DNA of 64,000 nt from positions 1 to 64,000 of the forward strand of contig CAIRTK010000010.1 in the NCBI GenBank assembly GCA_903881475.1. Direction: 5' to 3'. The notes under the pieces are model-generated. The model ran no database searches, had not been told where the DNA came from, and saw nothing but the letters and a program-made list of their open reading frames with translations. The stretch comes from an uncultured Opitutia bacterium (GTDB lineage: Bacteria; Verrucomicrobiota; Verrucomicrobiia; Opitutales; Opitutaceae). Positions 9,049 through 17,128 of the stretch are shown in pieces. Both the position numbers and the translations under genes were made by a program. Positions within the stretch are counted from its first letter, which is position 1, and the number at the start of each line of letters is the position of its first letter.

Positions 9049-9893
9049 TCACCCTTTCACGCTGCCGAGCTGGATCCCGCGGATCAACTGCTTCTGGAGC
9101 ACTGCGAAAACGATGATCAGCGGCAGCACCGACATCGTCACTGCCGCCATCAGCAGGTGGGTCGCCTGGCCGTGTTCGAAGTCGAAGAACAGCAGGCCGA
9201 CGGGCAGCGGAAACTTGTCCACGCTCTTCATCATGACCAGGGGCCAGAAGAAGCTCTGGAAATTCCCCATGAACGTGAAGATCGCCAGCGTCACGAGCCC
9301 CGGCCGGCTGAGCGGCAGGATCACCTCCCAGAAGACCGTCCACTTACCGGCCCCGTCGATCTCCGCCGCCTCGTCGAGGGCCCGCGGGATGCCCAGCATG
9401 AACTGCCGCAGCAGAAACGTGCCAAAGGCATTGAAGGCGGCCGGCGCACCAGCCCGAGGTAGGAATCCACGAGCCCGAAGCGCACCATCAGCTGGAAATT
9501 CGGGATGAGCATGACCAGCCCGGGCAGCATCATCGTGCCGAGGTAGAGGAAAAACACGCGGTCGCGCCCCGGCCACTGCAGCCGGGCAAAGCTAAACGCC
9601 GCCAGCGCGCTCGTGAACACCTGCAGCAGCGTCACCCAGCCGGCGATGACCACGCTGTTGGCCATGAAACGCAGGAACGGGATGACCGAGAAGACCTCGG
9701 GGTAGTTGCCCCAGAGCGCCTGTTTCGGCAGCCACGCCGGATCGCCCACCTCCGCGAGCGACTTCAGGCTCGTGAGAACCATCCAAGCGAACGGCACCAC
9801 CATGCCCAGGCTGAGCAATGTCATCAGCCCGTGCAGGCCGAGGCCGCGCGCTGGGCCCGGAGGTTTGGAGGAGATGCCCTTGGTTTCAGTCAT
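9049..9893 (-). pseudogene. Sugar ABC transporter permease, MalG type, with 1-bp frameshift
   Basis: Starts at MTETKG (ATG 9891-9893). The first frame encodes membrane segments through LMVRFGLVDSYLGLV; the protein then continues in another frame from AAFNAFGTFLLRQFML to the end at 9049, including the EAA loop (DEAAEIDGAGKW...ILPLSRPG) that contacts the ATPase. Inserting one A between plus-strand bases 9445 and 9446 restores LVLPAAFNAFGTF and gives 281 residues, a normal MalG length. Everything else in both halves looks intact, so this is either a very recent mutation or a sequencing/assembly error. Its partner permease lies upstream with a 127-base gap holding a palindrome. Confidence 0.85.
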
Positions 9894-9903
9894 GGCATCA
9901 GTG

Positions 9904-9976
9904 GGTAGGGCGAATCCTCCGGATGAGCCGTGCGGTCTGCTCGCGGTCACGGCTCATCCGGAGGATTCGCCCTACC
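9904..9976. repeat. Perfect 29-bp inverted repeat between two permease genes
   Basis: Bases 9904-9932 (beginning GGTAGGGCGAATCCTCC) are exactly complementary to 9948-9976, with a 15-base loop. It belongs to the GGTAGGGCG class also seen at 13707-13786. It lies between the stop of the first permease and the start of the second, so it would form a strong hairpin in the polycistronic mRNA and could tune relative expression or stability. Confidence 0.9.
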
Positions 9977-10020
9977 TTCAGTCCTTCGTGTTGATTCGTG
10001 TCCATGTGCGGTTTCCCCGT

Positions 10021-11505
10021 TCAGTCGCTCAGATCCCGGTTGCCGAAACGGAAATTCAGGAGCGAAAAAGCGAACACGAGCGCAAAGAGCACCCAGGCGA
10101 TGGCCGAGGCGTAACCCAGCCGGCCCGTCTCGAACCCTTCGCTGAAGATGTAATAGCTGAGCGTGGTGGTGGCCCCCGCCGGGCCCCCGGCCGTCATGGT
10201 CCGCGCCACCTCGAAACCACCCTGCATGCCGTTGATGATGCCCATGACCCCGATGAAAAACGTGACCGGCGCCAGCTGCGGCCAGGTGATGTGCCAGAAC
10301 CGCTGGCCGGCCGACGCCCCGTCCATGTCGGCGGCCTCGTACAGCTCGGGCGAAATGCTGCCCAGGCCCGCGAGGTAGAGGATCATGTTGTTCGAACCGA
10401 TGGCCGCCCACAGCGACACCATCATCAGGGCGGGCTTGGCCCAGGCATAGCTCCCCAGCCAGTCCGGCGGCTCGATCCCGCTGACCGCGAGCGCCGGCAG
10501 CGCCGGGCCCACGTGGATGCCCGCGGCCAGCACCAGCAGCAGCGGGAGCGAAAGCATCGCCAGCGCGAACTCGGTGCCCAGCCCGGCATCCGCGGAGCGG
10601 GCGCGCCCCCAGGGCCGCGGACGCCGCAGCGTGGTCACGATGAGCACGGCCGCACCTGACGCCGCCACGCCGACCGCCACAATCATGGAAAACCCCTGCC
10701 AGCTCAGGAGCAGGCCCAGCGGAATTCCCAGCGTGAGCGCCCCCGTGACCATCGCGGCCAGGCCGGACTCCGATCCGCTCCAGCGGCTCCGCAGCCTTCG
10801 CACCTGCCATCCGACCACGGCCGCCGCCAGTCCGGCACAGATCACCGGCAGCCCGTACGTGAACGCGTCCGGCGAAGTCCGGACCAGGGAAGTCAGGCGG
10901 TCGAGCACCGGGGCCAGGCCGAAGTTGATGGGGCCGCTGTGCGGGTTGTAGAGTTTCTTCCACAGCACGTAGGTCGCGACGCCCGACGTAAAACTGGGCA
11001 GGTAAAACAGCGTGCGGTAAACTGTGCCGCCCGTCAGCACGCCTGCCAGCAGCACGCTCGCGGCCAGCATGCCGAACAGAAACCACACGCCCGACTCCGC
11101 CATCCCGCCCCACAGCAGCCCGAGTCCGCTGGCGATCAGCACCAGCGTGGTGGCGGCGAGGGCCGGAAGGACGGCGGTGCGGCGCCGGCTCACACGCGTC
11201 AGCAGCAGCGCCGCGCCCAGGCTGCCCGCCATGGCGAAGGGCAGGCCCAGCATGAGGTAAAACGTATTGCCCAGGTCGCGCCAGAACTGCGGGTCGCCAA
11301 GCAGGCGGATAAAATTCTCCAGGCCCGTGAAGTGCAGCGGCTCATGGCGGAACTGGTTGTGCCGCATGATATCCCAGTCGGTGAACGCCATCGCAAAGCT
11401 GAGCGCCAGCGGCACGAGCGTGAAGGCGCAGAAGCCCAGCAGATTGGGCAGCAAAAATGCCATGCCGGTGAACCAGCGGCGGAGAGTGCGTTCGCGAGGC
11501 TTCAT
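10021..11505 (-). CDS. Sugar ABC transporter permease, MalF/UgpA type, enlarged
   Basis: 494 residues, against roughly 290-320 for the usual CUT1 permease. The start MKPRERTLRRWFTGMAFLLPNLLGF and the C-terminal EAA loop (YEAADMDGASAGQRFWHITWPQL) are typical. Two additional stretches split the core: about residues 95-160, with added hydrophobic helices, and about 205-325, a GC-rich region with several further helices before SGIEPPDWLGSYAWAKPALMM. It sits between the solute-binding protein and the second permease in a minus-strand operon. The cognate ATPase is not in the window; CUT1 systems often share a distant MsmK/UgpC-type ATPase. Confidence 0.88.
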   Translation of the reverse strand: MKPRERTLRRWFTGMAFLLPNLLGFCAFTLVPLALSFAMAFTDWDIMRHNQFRHEPLHFTGLENFIRLLGDPQFWRDLGNTFYLMLGLPFAMAGSLGAALLLTRVSRRRTAVLPALAATTLVLIASGLGLLWGGMAESGVWFLFGMLAASVLLAGVLTGGTVYRTLFYLPSFTSGVATYVLWKKLYNPHSGPINFGLAPVLDRLTSLVRTSPDAFTYGLPVICAGLAAAVVGWQVRRLRSRWSGSESGLAAMVTGALTLGIPLGLLLSWQGFSMIVAVGVAASGAAVLIVTTLRRPRPWGRARSADAGLGTEFALAMLSLPLLLVLAAGIHVGPALPALAVSGIEPPDWLGSYAWAKPALMMVSLWAAIGSNNMILYLAGLGSISPELYEAADMDGASAGQRFWHITWPQLAPVTFFIGVMGIINGMQGGFEVARTMTAGGPAGATTTLSYYIFSEGFETGRLGYASAIAWVLFALVFAFSLLNFRFGNRDLSD

Positions 11506-11521
11506 CGGCGGCCAGATTGGG

Positions 11522-11651
11522 GGTGGAACGCGTTGGCCCCAACGCGTTGGCCTGTGAGCTGGAGTCGCGGCGCCCTCGCCGCGTTCTGCGCCTTACCGCG
11601 GCGAAGGCGCCGCATCTCTAAGAAAATCCAGCGGGTTGAGGACAACCCGCT
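11522..11651. repeat. Cluster of palindromic repeats between binding protein and permease
   Basis: Three units follow each other: a GGAACGCGTTGG / CCAACGCGTTGG pair near 11524-11550; a 17-bp hairpin GCGGCGCCCTCGCCGCG at 11567-11583 against 11597-11613 (one mismatch); and AGCGGGTTG / CAACCCGCT at 11630-11638 and 11643-11651. They fill the gap between the binding-protein gene and the first permease, where a strong mRNA structure often explains excess binding protein over permease. That role is inferred. Confidence 0.8.
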
Positions 11652-11671
11652 CCACCTTTCAAGCCCTATGG

Positions 11672-13162
11672 TCATGGCGCCGCCTCCTTTTCCAACCAGC
11701 CCTGGGCCCGGTAGTAGGCAAGCAGAAAGGGATCGCTGATCCACGCCGCCGGCACCGGCCGCCCCGCCGCCCGGCGCGCGTCGATCTGCTCCTGGATTTT
11801 TTTCCGCTCCGCGTAGAGGGGCTGCAGCTTCGGGTCCTGGCGGACCCGCCGCGCGATCTCGTCGTTGATGCGCCGGGCGGTGGTCCGGGCGGCTTCCTCC
11901 GGTGAGATCAGTCCCGTCAGCATGGCCTCGATGTTCTCGTTATCGATCCGGAAGGCGAGGATGGGCAGCACAAACGGACTCGTGGTCCCGCCGATGCCGA
12001 TCTCGCGGGTGGCGTCGGAGAAAACCTTCCGGGCCTCCCATTCGTTCCGCTGACCAGCTGGATGAAAGTAGGCCTCGCTCCGGGCGTAAGCCGGCACGGG
12101 TGGCAACGAATCACCGATCCGCGCCACAAACAGGTTGTAGGGCTTGCTCGTCAGGAACTGCAGGAATTGCTCCGCCTGCGCGCGATGCCGGGTCCCGGCG
12201 TAAATGGCCACCGTGCCGTTGCCCGCGAGTGCATTGCGGAATCCCGCGGTGAACGGCTCCACCGCGCCCAGCCGCAGGTCGCCTAGGCGGCGCAGCTCCA
12301 TCGAGGCCCAGAGCCCTTCGTACAGCATCGCGAACCGGCCCGTGGCAAAGAGCGCGAACGCGCTGTTCTGGCCCGTGGCGTCGGACGCCAGGGCCTGCTG
12401 CTCCTGCTGCGTCGGCATCAGCCGCTCGTCGATCGTCCAGCGGTAGATCCGCTTCAGCACCTCGATGGCGCGCGGGTCGTCGAGTGTGCAGCGCGTCCCC
12501 GTCTCGTTGTAGGTGGACAGCCCGAGGCCGCGGCGCAGGACGGGCGGCCAGACCCGGTCGATGAAATAACTCCGCTGGCGCGTGCCCGGCGGATTGGTCG
12601 CAGCCACGAAGCGCCGGCCGAGTTCCTCGAACTCGTCCCAGGTCCAGTGCGGCGAGGGATCCGGCAGCCGGTAACGCTCGAAGGTGGCGCGGTTGTACCA
12701 GCACATGTCCACCCCGGACTGCCGTGGAAAGCCATATTGCCGCCCGTCCAGGACCAGGTCGCCGCGCAGGGCCGGATAGATCATGTCCGTGGAAAATCCC
12801 CCGCGGTGCGCGTCGTCCGTGAGATCCATCAGCATGCCCGCGTCCTGGTACATCTCGAGCTGGTAGGTGGAGACATCGATCAGGTCGCCACCCATGCCGG
12901 CAACGCCCTGGACCAGCACTTTCGGCGAACCGCCCGGCGAGCCGGCTTCGAGGCCGGCATTGTCGATCCGCAAGTCCACCGGCGGTAGCCCCTGCCGGGC
13001 GAGCCAGCCCTGGAAAAGCGCCACCGTCTCCCGCTTGTTCGCGTCGTTCTGGGTCGCCCAGTACAGCACGGGCGCCCCGCTGCGCTGCTCGGGCAGGGTC
13101 CAATACAGCAGCCCCGCCGCCAGGGTCAGCCCCCCGAGAAAAATAAGGAAGATGCGTTTCAC
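11672..13162 (-). CDS. Extracellular solute-binding protein of a sugar ABC importer
   Basis: 496 residues from the GTG at 13162 (VKRIFLIFLGGLTLAAGLLYW), chosen because it opens directly with a membrane-anchoring signal segment; in-frame upstream codons add 30 non-signal residues. The body resembles family-1 binding proteins: the N-terminal lobe begins PVLYWATQNDANKRETVALFQGWL, a central DVSTYQLEMYQDAGMLMDLTD segment follows, and the aromatic-rich hinge is near LYEGLWASMELRR. No lipobox Cys is visible, so it may remain membrane-tethered. It heads the importer operon (binding protein, two permeases, esterase) and determines the transported sugar, which cannot be named. Confidence 0.88.
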   Translation of the reverse strand: MKRIFLIFLGGLTLAAGLLYWTLPEQRSGAPVLYWATQNDANKRETVALFQGWLARQGLPPVDLRIDNAGLEAGSPGGSPKVLVQGVAGMGGDLIDVSTYQLEMYQDAGMLMDLTDDAHRGGFSTDMIYPALRGDLVLDGRQYGFPRQSGVDMCWYNRATFERYRLPDPSPHWTWDEFEELGRRFVAATNPPGTRQRSYFIDRVWPPVLRRGLGLSTYNETGTRCTLDDPRAIEVLKRIYRWTIDERLMPTQQEQQALASDATGQNSAFALFATGRFAMLYEGLWASMELRRLGDLRLGAVEPFTAGFRNALAGNGTVAIYAGTRHRAQAEQFLQFLTSKPYNLFVARIGDSLPPVPAYARSEAYFHPAGQRNEWEARKVFSDATREIGIGGTTSPFVLPILAFRIDNENIEAMLTGLISPEEAARTTARRINDEIARRVRQDPKLQPLYAERKKIQEQIDARRAAGRPVPAAWISDPFLLAYYRAQGWLEKEAAP

Positions 13163-13314
13163 AGCGGCGGACGGGCCAAGGTTGGTTGAAGAAATTCTGC
13201 GGCCCGCGCCAAGGGGCGCGACCCAAAAGCCCCCCTGCAGGATGCGGGCCAAGGCTCTCCCCGGAAAATACCCTCTTCCCCTTCCCGTCCGTGATGTTCT
13301 ACCCTCCCGCTTTC

Positions 13315-14460
13315 ATGCAACTCACGAAGCACTGGGCCACCACGCTCGACGATTATGTCATCGACCTCGCGTGGTCGCCCGACGGCACCCTGCTGGCCGC
13401 CGCTTCGGCCGGCGGACCGGTGTCGCTGTTTGCGCGGGCCGACGGCGTCCGCCGCCATGAGCTGCCCGGCCATGAGAACGGTACGAATGCGCTCGCGTGG
13501 GCGCCCAAGCCAGAGACCAGAAGTTCGATATCAGAAGTCAGTGATCCGAAGCCCGAGGCGATTCTATCGGACCTGACCTTTGGTTTGATCCTCGCCACGG
13601 GAGGGCAGGATGGCGCCGTCAAATTCTGGGATGCTGTCGCCGGTCAGCACACCGCCACGGTCAGCCTCGGCTCGGCGTGGGTGGAGCATCTGGCCTGGCG
13701 GCCCGAGGTAGGGCGCGTTATCCCTCACGCGCCGGGTCCGGAGAGCATGGATCAAACGCGGCGGGTTAAGGATAACCCGCCCTACCTCATCGCTGCCGCT
13801 GGAAAAACTCTCACCGCCCTCCGGTCCGACGGCGCCGTCGCCCATCAGTTCAAGGATGCGCCCAAGACGATCTCGGCCGTCGCCTGGCAGCCGGCCGGAG
13901 GCTGCGTCGCGGTGTCGTATTTCGGCGGTGTCTGCCTGTGGGATGCGGATGACTTCATCCCGCAGCAGGAGTTCGTCTATGCCAATGGCATCCACGCGTT
14001 GGTCTGGTCGCCCGACAGCAAGTGGCTCGTTTCCGGCAACCAGGATCCGTCCGTGCACCTTTGGATTCCCGGGCAGGACATCGAGCTCCAGATGAGCGGC
14101 TACGAAAGCAAGGTGAAGGAGCTCTCCTTCGACCACACCAGCCGCTGGCTTGCCACGGGCGGCGGCAAGGACTGCTGCATCTGGGATTGCGCCGGCAACG
14201 GCCCCGAGGGCCGCGAGCCCGCGATGCTGCCGCATGGCGCCAAGGTCTGCGCCGTTGCCTTTCAACACGCCCACGGCCTGCTGGCCACCGCGGCCCGGGA
14301 CGGCGTGGTCCAGCTCTGGAGCCCCGAGCGCAAGCAACCGCTGCGCGCCACCGTGAAGATGCCTGCGGCCGCGACGAAGCTGGCGTGGTCGCCGGACGAT
14401 GCCCTGCTCGCGATCGGCTCCGAAAAAGGCGCCGTCTACGTCCTGAAGTGCGAACCTTGA
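13315..14460 (+). CDS. WD40-repeat beta-propeller protein
   Basis: 381 residues from MQLTKHW (ATG 13315; the ATG at 13294 is an alternative). Repeating WSPDG/WSPDS-type blades are clear: DLAWSPDGTLLAAAS, ALVWSPDSKWLVSGNQDPSVHLW, KLAWSPDDALLAIGS, each ending in a hydrophobic-W pattern. There is no signal peptide, so a cytoplasmic scaffold is likely. Two stretches look like repeat DNA turned into protein: residues about 64-82 (KPETRSSISEVSDPKPEAI) and residues about 131-158, which coincide with a palindromic element. The frame stays open through both. Its divergent neighbour is the sugar-binding protein; no functional link is evident. Confidence 0.85.
   Translation: MQLTKHWATTLDDYVIDLAWSPDGTLLAAASAGGPVSLFARADGVRRHELPGHENGTNALAWAPKPETRSSISEVSDPKPEAILSDLTFGLILATGGQDGAVKFWDAVAGQHTATVSLGSAWVEHLAWRPEVGRVIPHAPGPESMDQTRRVKDNPPYLIAAAGKTLTALRSDGAVAHQFKDAPKTISAVAWQPAGGCVAVSYFGGVCLWDADDFIPQQEFVYANGIHALVWSPDSKWLVSGNQDPSVHLWIPGQDIELQMSGYESKVKELSFDHTSRWLATGGGKDCCIWDCAGNGPEGREPAMLPHGAKVCAVAFQHAHGLLATAARDGVVQLWSPERKQPLRATVKMPAAATKLAWSPDDALLAIGSEKGAVYVLKCEP
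13707..13786. repeat. Palindromic element inside the WD40 coding sequence
   Basis: The 27-base arm at 13707-13733 (GGTAGGGCGCGTTATCCC...) is nearly complementary to 13760-13786 (...GGATAACCCGCCCTACC). The outer 17 bp have one mismatch. It is of the same GGTAGGGCG class as the intergenic palindrome at 9904-9976, but here it is translated as VGRVIPHAPGPESMDQTRRV-type residues between two propeller blades. Confidence 0.85.
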
Positions 14461-14477
14461 GCCGCAAACCCAATCCG

Positions 14478-14596
14478 GGTTGGCCGCAAAAAAGCGCAAG
14501 GGGACCGAGGCTGCGAAGGAGTCACCATTGCGCCTATAGGCGCGCGGGCGACTCGAGACGAAGCCCCGGACATTTTGTGCCTTTTCGCGGCCAACC
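14478..14596. repeat. Inverted repeat, GGCCGCAAAAA class
   Basis: GGTTGGCCGCAAAAAAGCGC at 14478 onward faces GCCTTTTCGCGGCCAACC ending at 14596; 19 of 22 positions pair. It occupies the convergent gap between the WD40 gene and the DUF481 gene. Half-copies of related GCGCAAAGGCGCGAAGG text occur near 6150, 21595 and 43365. Confidence 0.65.
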
Positions 14597-14618
14597 TGCC
14601 GGGGTTTGAGTCTGGCGG

Positions 14619-15701
14619 CTAAAAATCAATTCCCACCAGGAACTTCAGCAGCGTGTAGTCCTGCACGTTCAGGCCGGGGTTGTTGTACCGCAGCTCGTGC
14701 CGGATCCCGATCGTGAAGGTCTCGGTGAGTTTCTTGTCCAGCTCGAGCTTGTTCTCCCAGCCGTCGTGCCCGGTGTTGAGCGAGTAGTACCACACGCCGC
14801 GCTCCGTCAGCGTCATCCGCCACGGCAGCTTCAGGTCCGCCTCGAGGAAGAGCGATTCAGAGGTCTTGGAGTTGTGCGACACCGGCGCCACCGTCTGCCA
14901 GAGGTCGAACAAGTTCTCCGCCACGCCCACGCGCAGGTTGCGGCTGGGCGAGGTGAAGACGTTGACGCCCGCACCGATTTCCTGCTGCAGGAGCACGTAG
15001 TCGGCCGGCAACCCCGCCGCCGTGAAGTAGGCCCGGTTCCATTCCAGCGAGGGGCCGTAGATCAAAAAGAGCCGGTCCGGCAGGTCATGGCGCCAGGACA
15101 GGTCCGCCTTGATCACGTCGGTCGTCGCCACGTGATTCGTCGCGCTGTAATCGTACCGGGCATTGATCTGCACCGTGTCATCCTTCCATTTCCGCTGGAG
15201 ATGGGCCTCCACCGTGGAGTTGGTGGTCGCCGCGGTCGTGCCGTTGCCCGTCGTGATTGCGTCCGAGATGGCGAACCGCCCGTGCCAGGACCCGAAGAAG
15301 TCGCGGACGTCCGAGGTCAGCACCTTGATGGAAAACAAGGACCAGACCGTGAAGGGCTCCTCGGCCGTCTCCGTGTGGGCCCGGGCCGCCATCGCGGTAT
15401 CCTCCTCCCCGTTCGCCAGGATCACCTTGGCCTGGGCCACCGGCACGCGCAGCAAACCGAACCGGTCCGATTGAAAAACAATCTCCGTGTCCGAGCGTTC
15501 CTTGAGGTGCCCCTTGACGCGGTCGCCGTCGTTGTAGACGAGCACGTCAAACTTGGGCGCGTCGGCCACGACCGGCGTCACGGTCTCGATGTGGGCCCGC
15601 ACCGGCGTGCCCAGGGCGAGCCAACCGAGCCAGCCCGCGATGACCGGAAGCTTCCAGCCCCGGGAAAAATGAAAAAATGAAACCACGCTGCTTCGACGCA
15701 C
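14619..15701 (-). CDS. DUF481-family outer-membrane beta-barrel protein
   Basis: 360 residues. Residues 1-37 form an export signal with a basic start and a hydrophobic core ending at VRAH. Residues 40-105 are a small beta domain (VYNDGDRVKGHLKERSDTEIVFQSDRFGLLRVP) common ahead of DUF481. The rest is the DUF481/YdiY-like barrel with alternating strands (WHGRFAISDAITTGNG..., FTIGIRHELRYNNPG) ending in GIDF with a terminal Phe, the outer-membrane insertion signal. It lies 53 bases downstream of the second CobW gene on the minus strand, so it may share its transcript and be involved in metal-responsive envelope function; this is inferred. Confidence 0.85.
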   Translation of the reverse strand: MRRSSVVSFFHFSRGWKLPVIAGWLGWLALGTPVRAHIETVTPVVADAPKFDVLVYNDGDRVKGHLKERSDTEIVFQSDRFGLLRVPVAQAKVILANGEEDTAMAARAHTETAEEPFTVWSLFSIKVLTSDVRDFFGSWHGRFAISDAITTGNGTTAATTNSTVEAHLQRKWKDDTVQINARYDYSATNHVATTDVIKADLSWRHDLPDRLFLIYGPSLEWNRAYFTAAGLPADYVLLQQEIGAGVNVFTSPSRNLRVGVAENLFDLWQTVAPVSHNSKTSESLFLEADLKLPWRMTLTERGVWYYSLNTGHDGWENKLELDKKLTETFTIGIRHELRYNNPGLNVQDYTLLKFLVGIDF

Positions 15702-15754
15702 AGTACCCCAAAGGGTTTCATAAATCTTCCGGCCACAAACTTAAATGGATCTTT

Positions 15755-16945
15755 TTATGCCAGACATTCCTCGAACTTTTTCCGCCACTCCGCCTCCTCC
15801 AGCCCGGTGCCGATGAAGACCAGCTCCTGCCGGCGGTCGCCGTGCGGCTCCTGCCAGCGCTGGTGCGCCGCGGGCGGGATCTCCGCCTCCGTGATGACGC
15901 CGCGCTCCCGCAGTTCCGCCACCCAGGTGCCGACGTACTCCACCCGCGCCACGCCGCCGGCGACGGAGAGGAACCCGATGTCCGCCGGCTGTTCCGCCAG
16001 CCAGAAGAATCCCTTGGCCCGCAGCAGGCCCGCCGGCAGCGTCCCCTGCACCAGCGCCAGGAATTTTTCCCGCGCGAACGGCCGGCGCTCCGCGTAAACA
16101 AAGCTGGTTATTCCGAACCGCTCCTCGTGCCGGGGCTGAGAAAATGTGGGCGGGGTGCCCCCACCCCGCAGTGCATCGCGGGGTGAAGGCACCCCACCCA
16201 CAGGGGAAATCCGGTTGAGCACGCGGATCCAGCGTGCGGCTCCCAGCGTGGCCGCGGGGTCGAAGCGCTGGCGGTCCAGCAGCAGCTCGCTCGCCACCTG
16301 GCCATGCTCGGCCCGGATCATTTCCGCCCGCGGATTCAGCGCGCGGAGCATCCCCTCCACCTGCGCCAGGTCCGCCTCGCTCGCCAGGTCGCATTTGTTC
16401 AGCAGCAGCACGTCCGCGCACTCCGCCTGGTCCACCATCAGCTCGAAGACCGGCTTCGGGCTTCCCGCGGCCGGCGCGGCCCGGCCCCGGCCGCGCCGTT
16501 CCTCCTCGAGGAAGTAGCGCGCGTCGACCACCGTGACCAGCGCCTGCAGGCGGGCAAAGTCCGTGAGACTCCGGCGGAAGGCGTTCTTCCGCGTAAACAG
16601 CGCCGCGATGGCCCGCGGTTCGGCCACCCCGGTCGTCTCGATCAGGACCTGGTCGTAGGTGCCCGTGGCGCAAAGCTCGGCGAGGGTCTCGGCCAGCTCG
16701 TTGCGCACCGTGCAGCAGACGCAGCCGTTGCCGATTTCCACGACCTTGCCCGTTCGCGCCTGCGCGACAAGCTGGGCGTCGATGTTGATCGCGGCGACAT
16801 CGTTCACGATCGCCGCCCAGCGTTTGCCCTCCGACTGGCCCAGCAGGTGCCGCAGCAGCGTGGTTTTGCCCGCGCCCAGAAATCCGGACAGCACCGTGAC
16901 CGGTGGAAGGGGTCGGGAAACCGGACTTGGGCTGGATTCGTTCAT
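15755..16945 (-). CDS. CobW/COG0523 family GTPase (second copy)
   Basis: 396 residues. It has Walker [12 protein letters not shown] near residue 20, VNDVAAINIDAQLV (switch region), the CxCC metal site GNGCVCCT, and NKCDL for guanine recognition. The C-terminal CobW domain (ITSFVYAERRPFAREKF...VEYVGTW...LVFIGTGLEE) is intact. It has no histidine-rich run, unlike the copy at 6.3 kb. Residues about 249-267 (VGGVPSPRDALRGGGTPP) are encoded by a palindromic element inserted in the linker between the two domains and are not part of the family consensus. It is divergent from the propeller/CusF-like gene at 17.1 kb. Confidence 0.92.
   Translation of the reverse strand: MNESSPSPVSRPLPPVTVLSGFLGAGKTTLLRHLLGQSEGKRWAAIVNDVAAINIDAQLVAQARTGKVVEIGNGCVCCTVRNELAETLAELCATGTYDQVLIETTGVAEPRAIAALFTRKNAFRRSLTDFARLQALVTVVDARYFLEEERRGRGRAAPAAGSPKPVFELMVDQAECADVLLLNKCDLASEADLAQVEGMLRALNPRAEMIRAEHGQVASELLLDRQRFDPAATLGAARWIRVLNRISPVGGVPSPRDALRGGGTPPTFSQPRHEERFGITSFVYAERRPFAREKFLALVQGTLPAGLLRAKGFFWLAEQPADIGFLSVAGGVARVEYVGTWVAELRERGVITEAEIPPAAHQRWQEPHGDRRQELVFIGTGLEEAEWRKKFEECLA
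16146..16201. repeat. Palindromic element inserted in frame in cobW
   Basis: Arm 16146-16167 (GTGGGCGGGGTGCCCCCACC...) pairs with 16180-16201 with three mismatches in 22, leaving a 12-base loop. It is the same family as the element in ftsY at 23391-23443 (shared arm core GTGGG-GGGTGCCC-CA). It is translated in the minus direction. Confidence 0.9.
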
Positions 16946-17128
16946 GGCGCAGGAACTTTTGAACCGCTACCGTGCGCTAATCGACGCAAATGACGAATCC
17001 GCCATGGACGATTCGCCGGGCGGGCACTGTGTAACGCACCCGGAGGACGAATGCGGGAAAGCTTGGTTTGAAAACCCGCTGGATTGCGCCTTCGTTGGCC
17101 GTGTCATGCCGCTAGTCTGACCCACATT

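Noticed and set aside
16946-17128. Cobalamin riboswitch or Zur box between the cobW and propeller genes
   Set aside because: No B12-box sequence and no AT-rich Zur-type palindrome is visible; the CobW name alone does not imply cobalamin.
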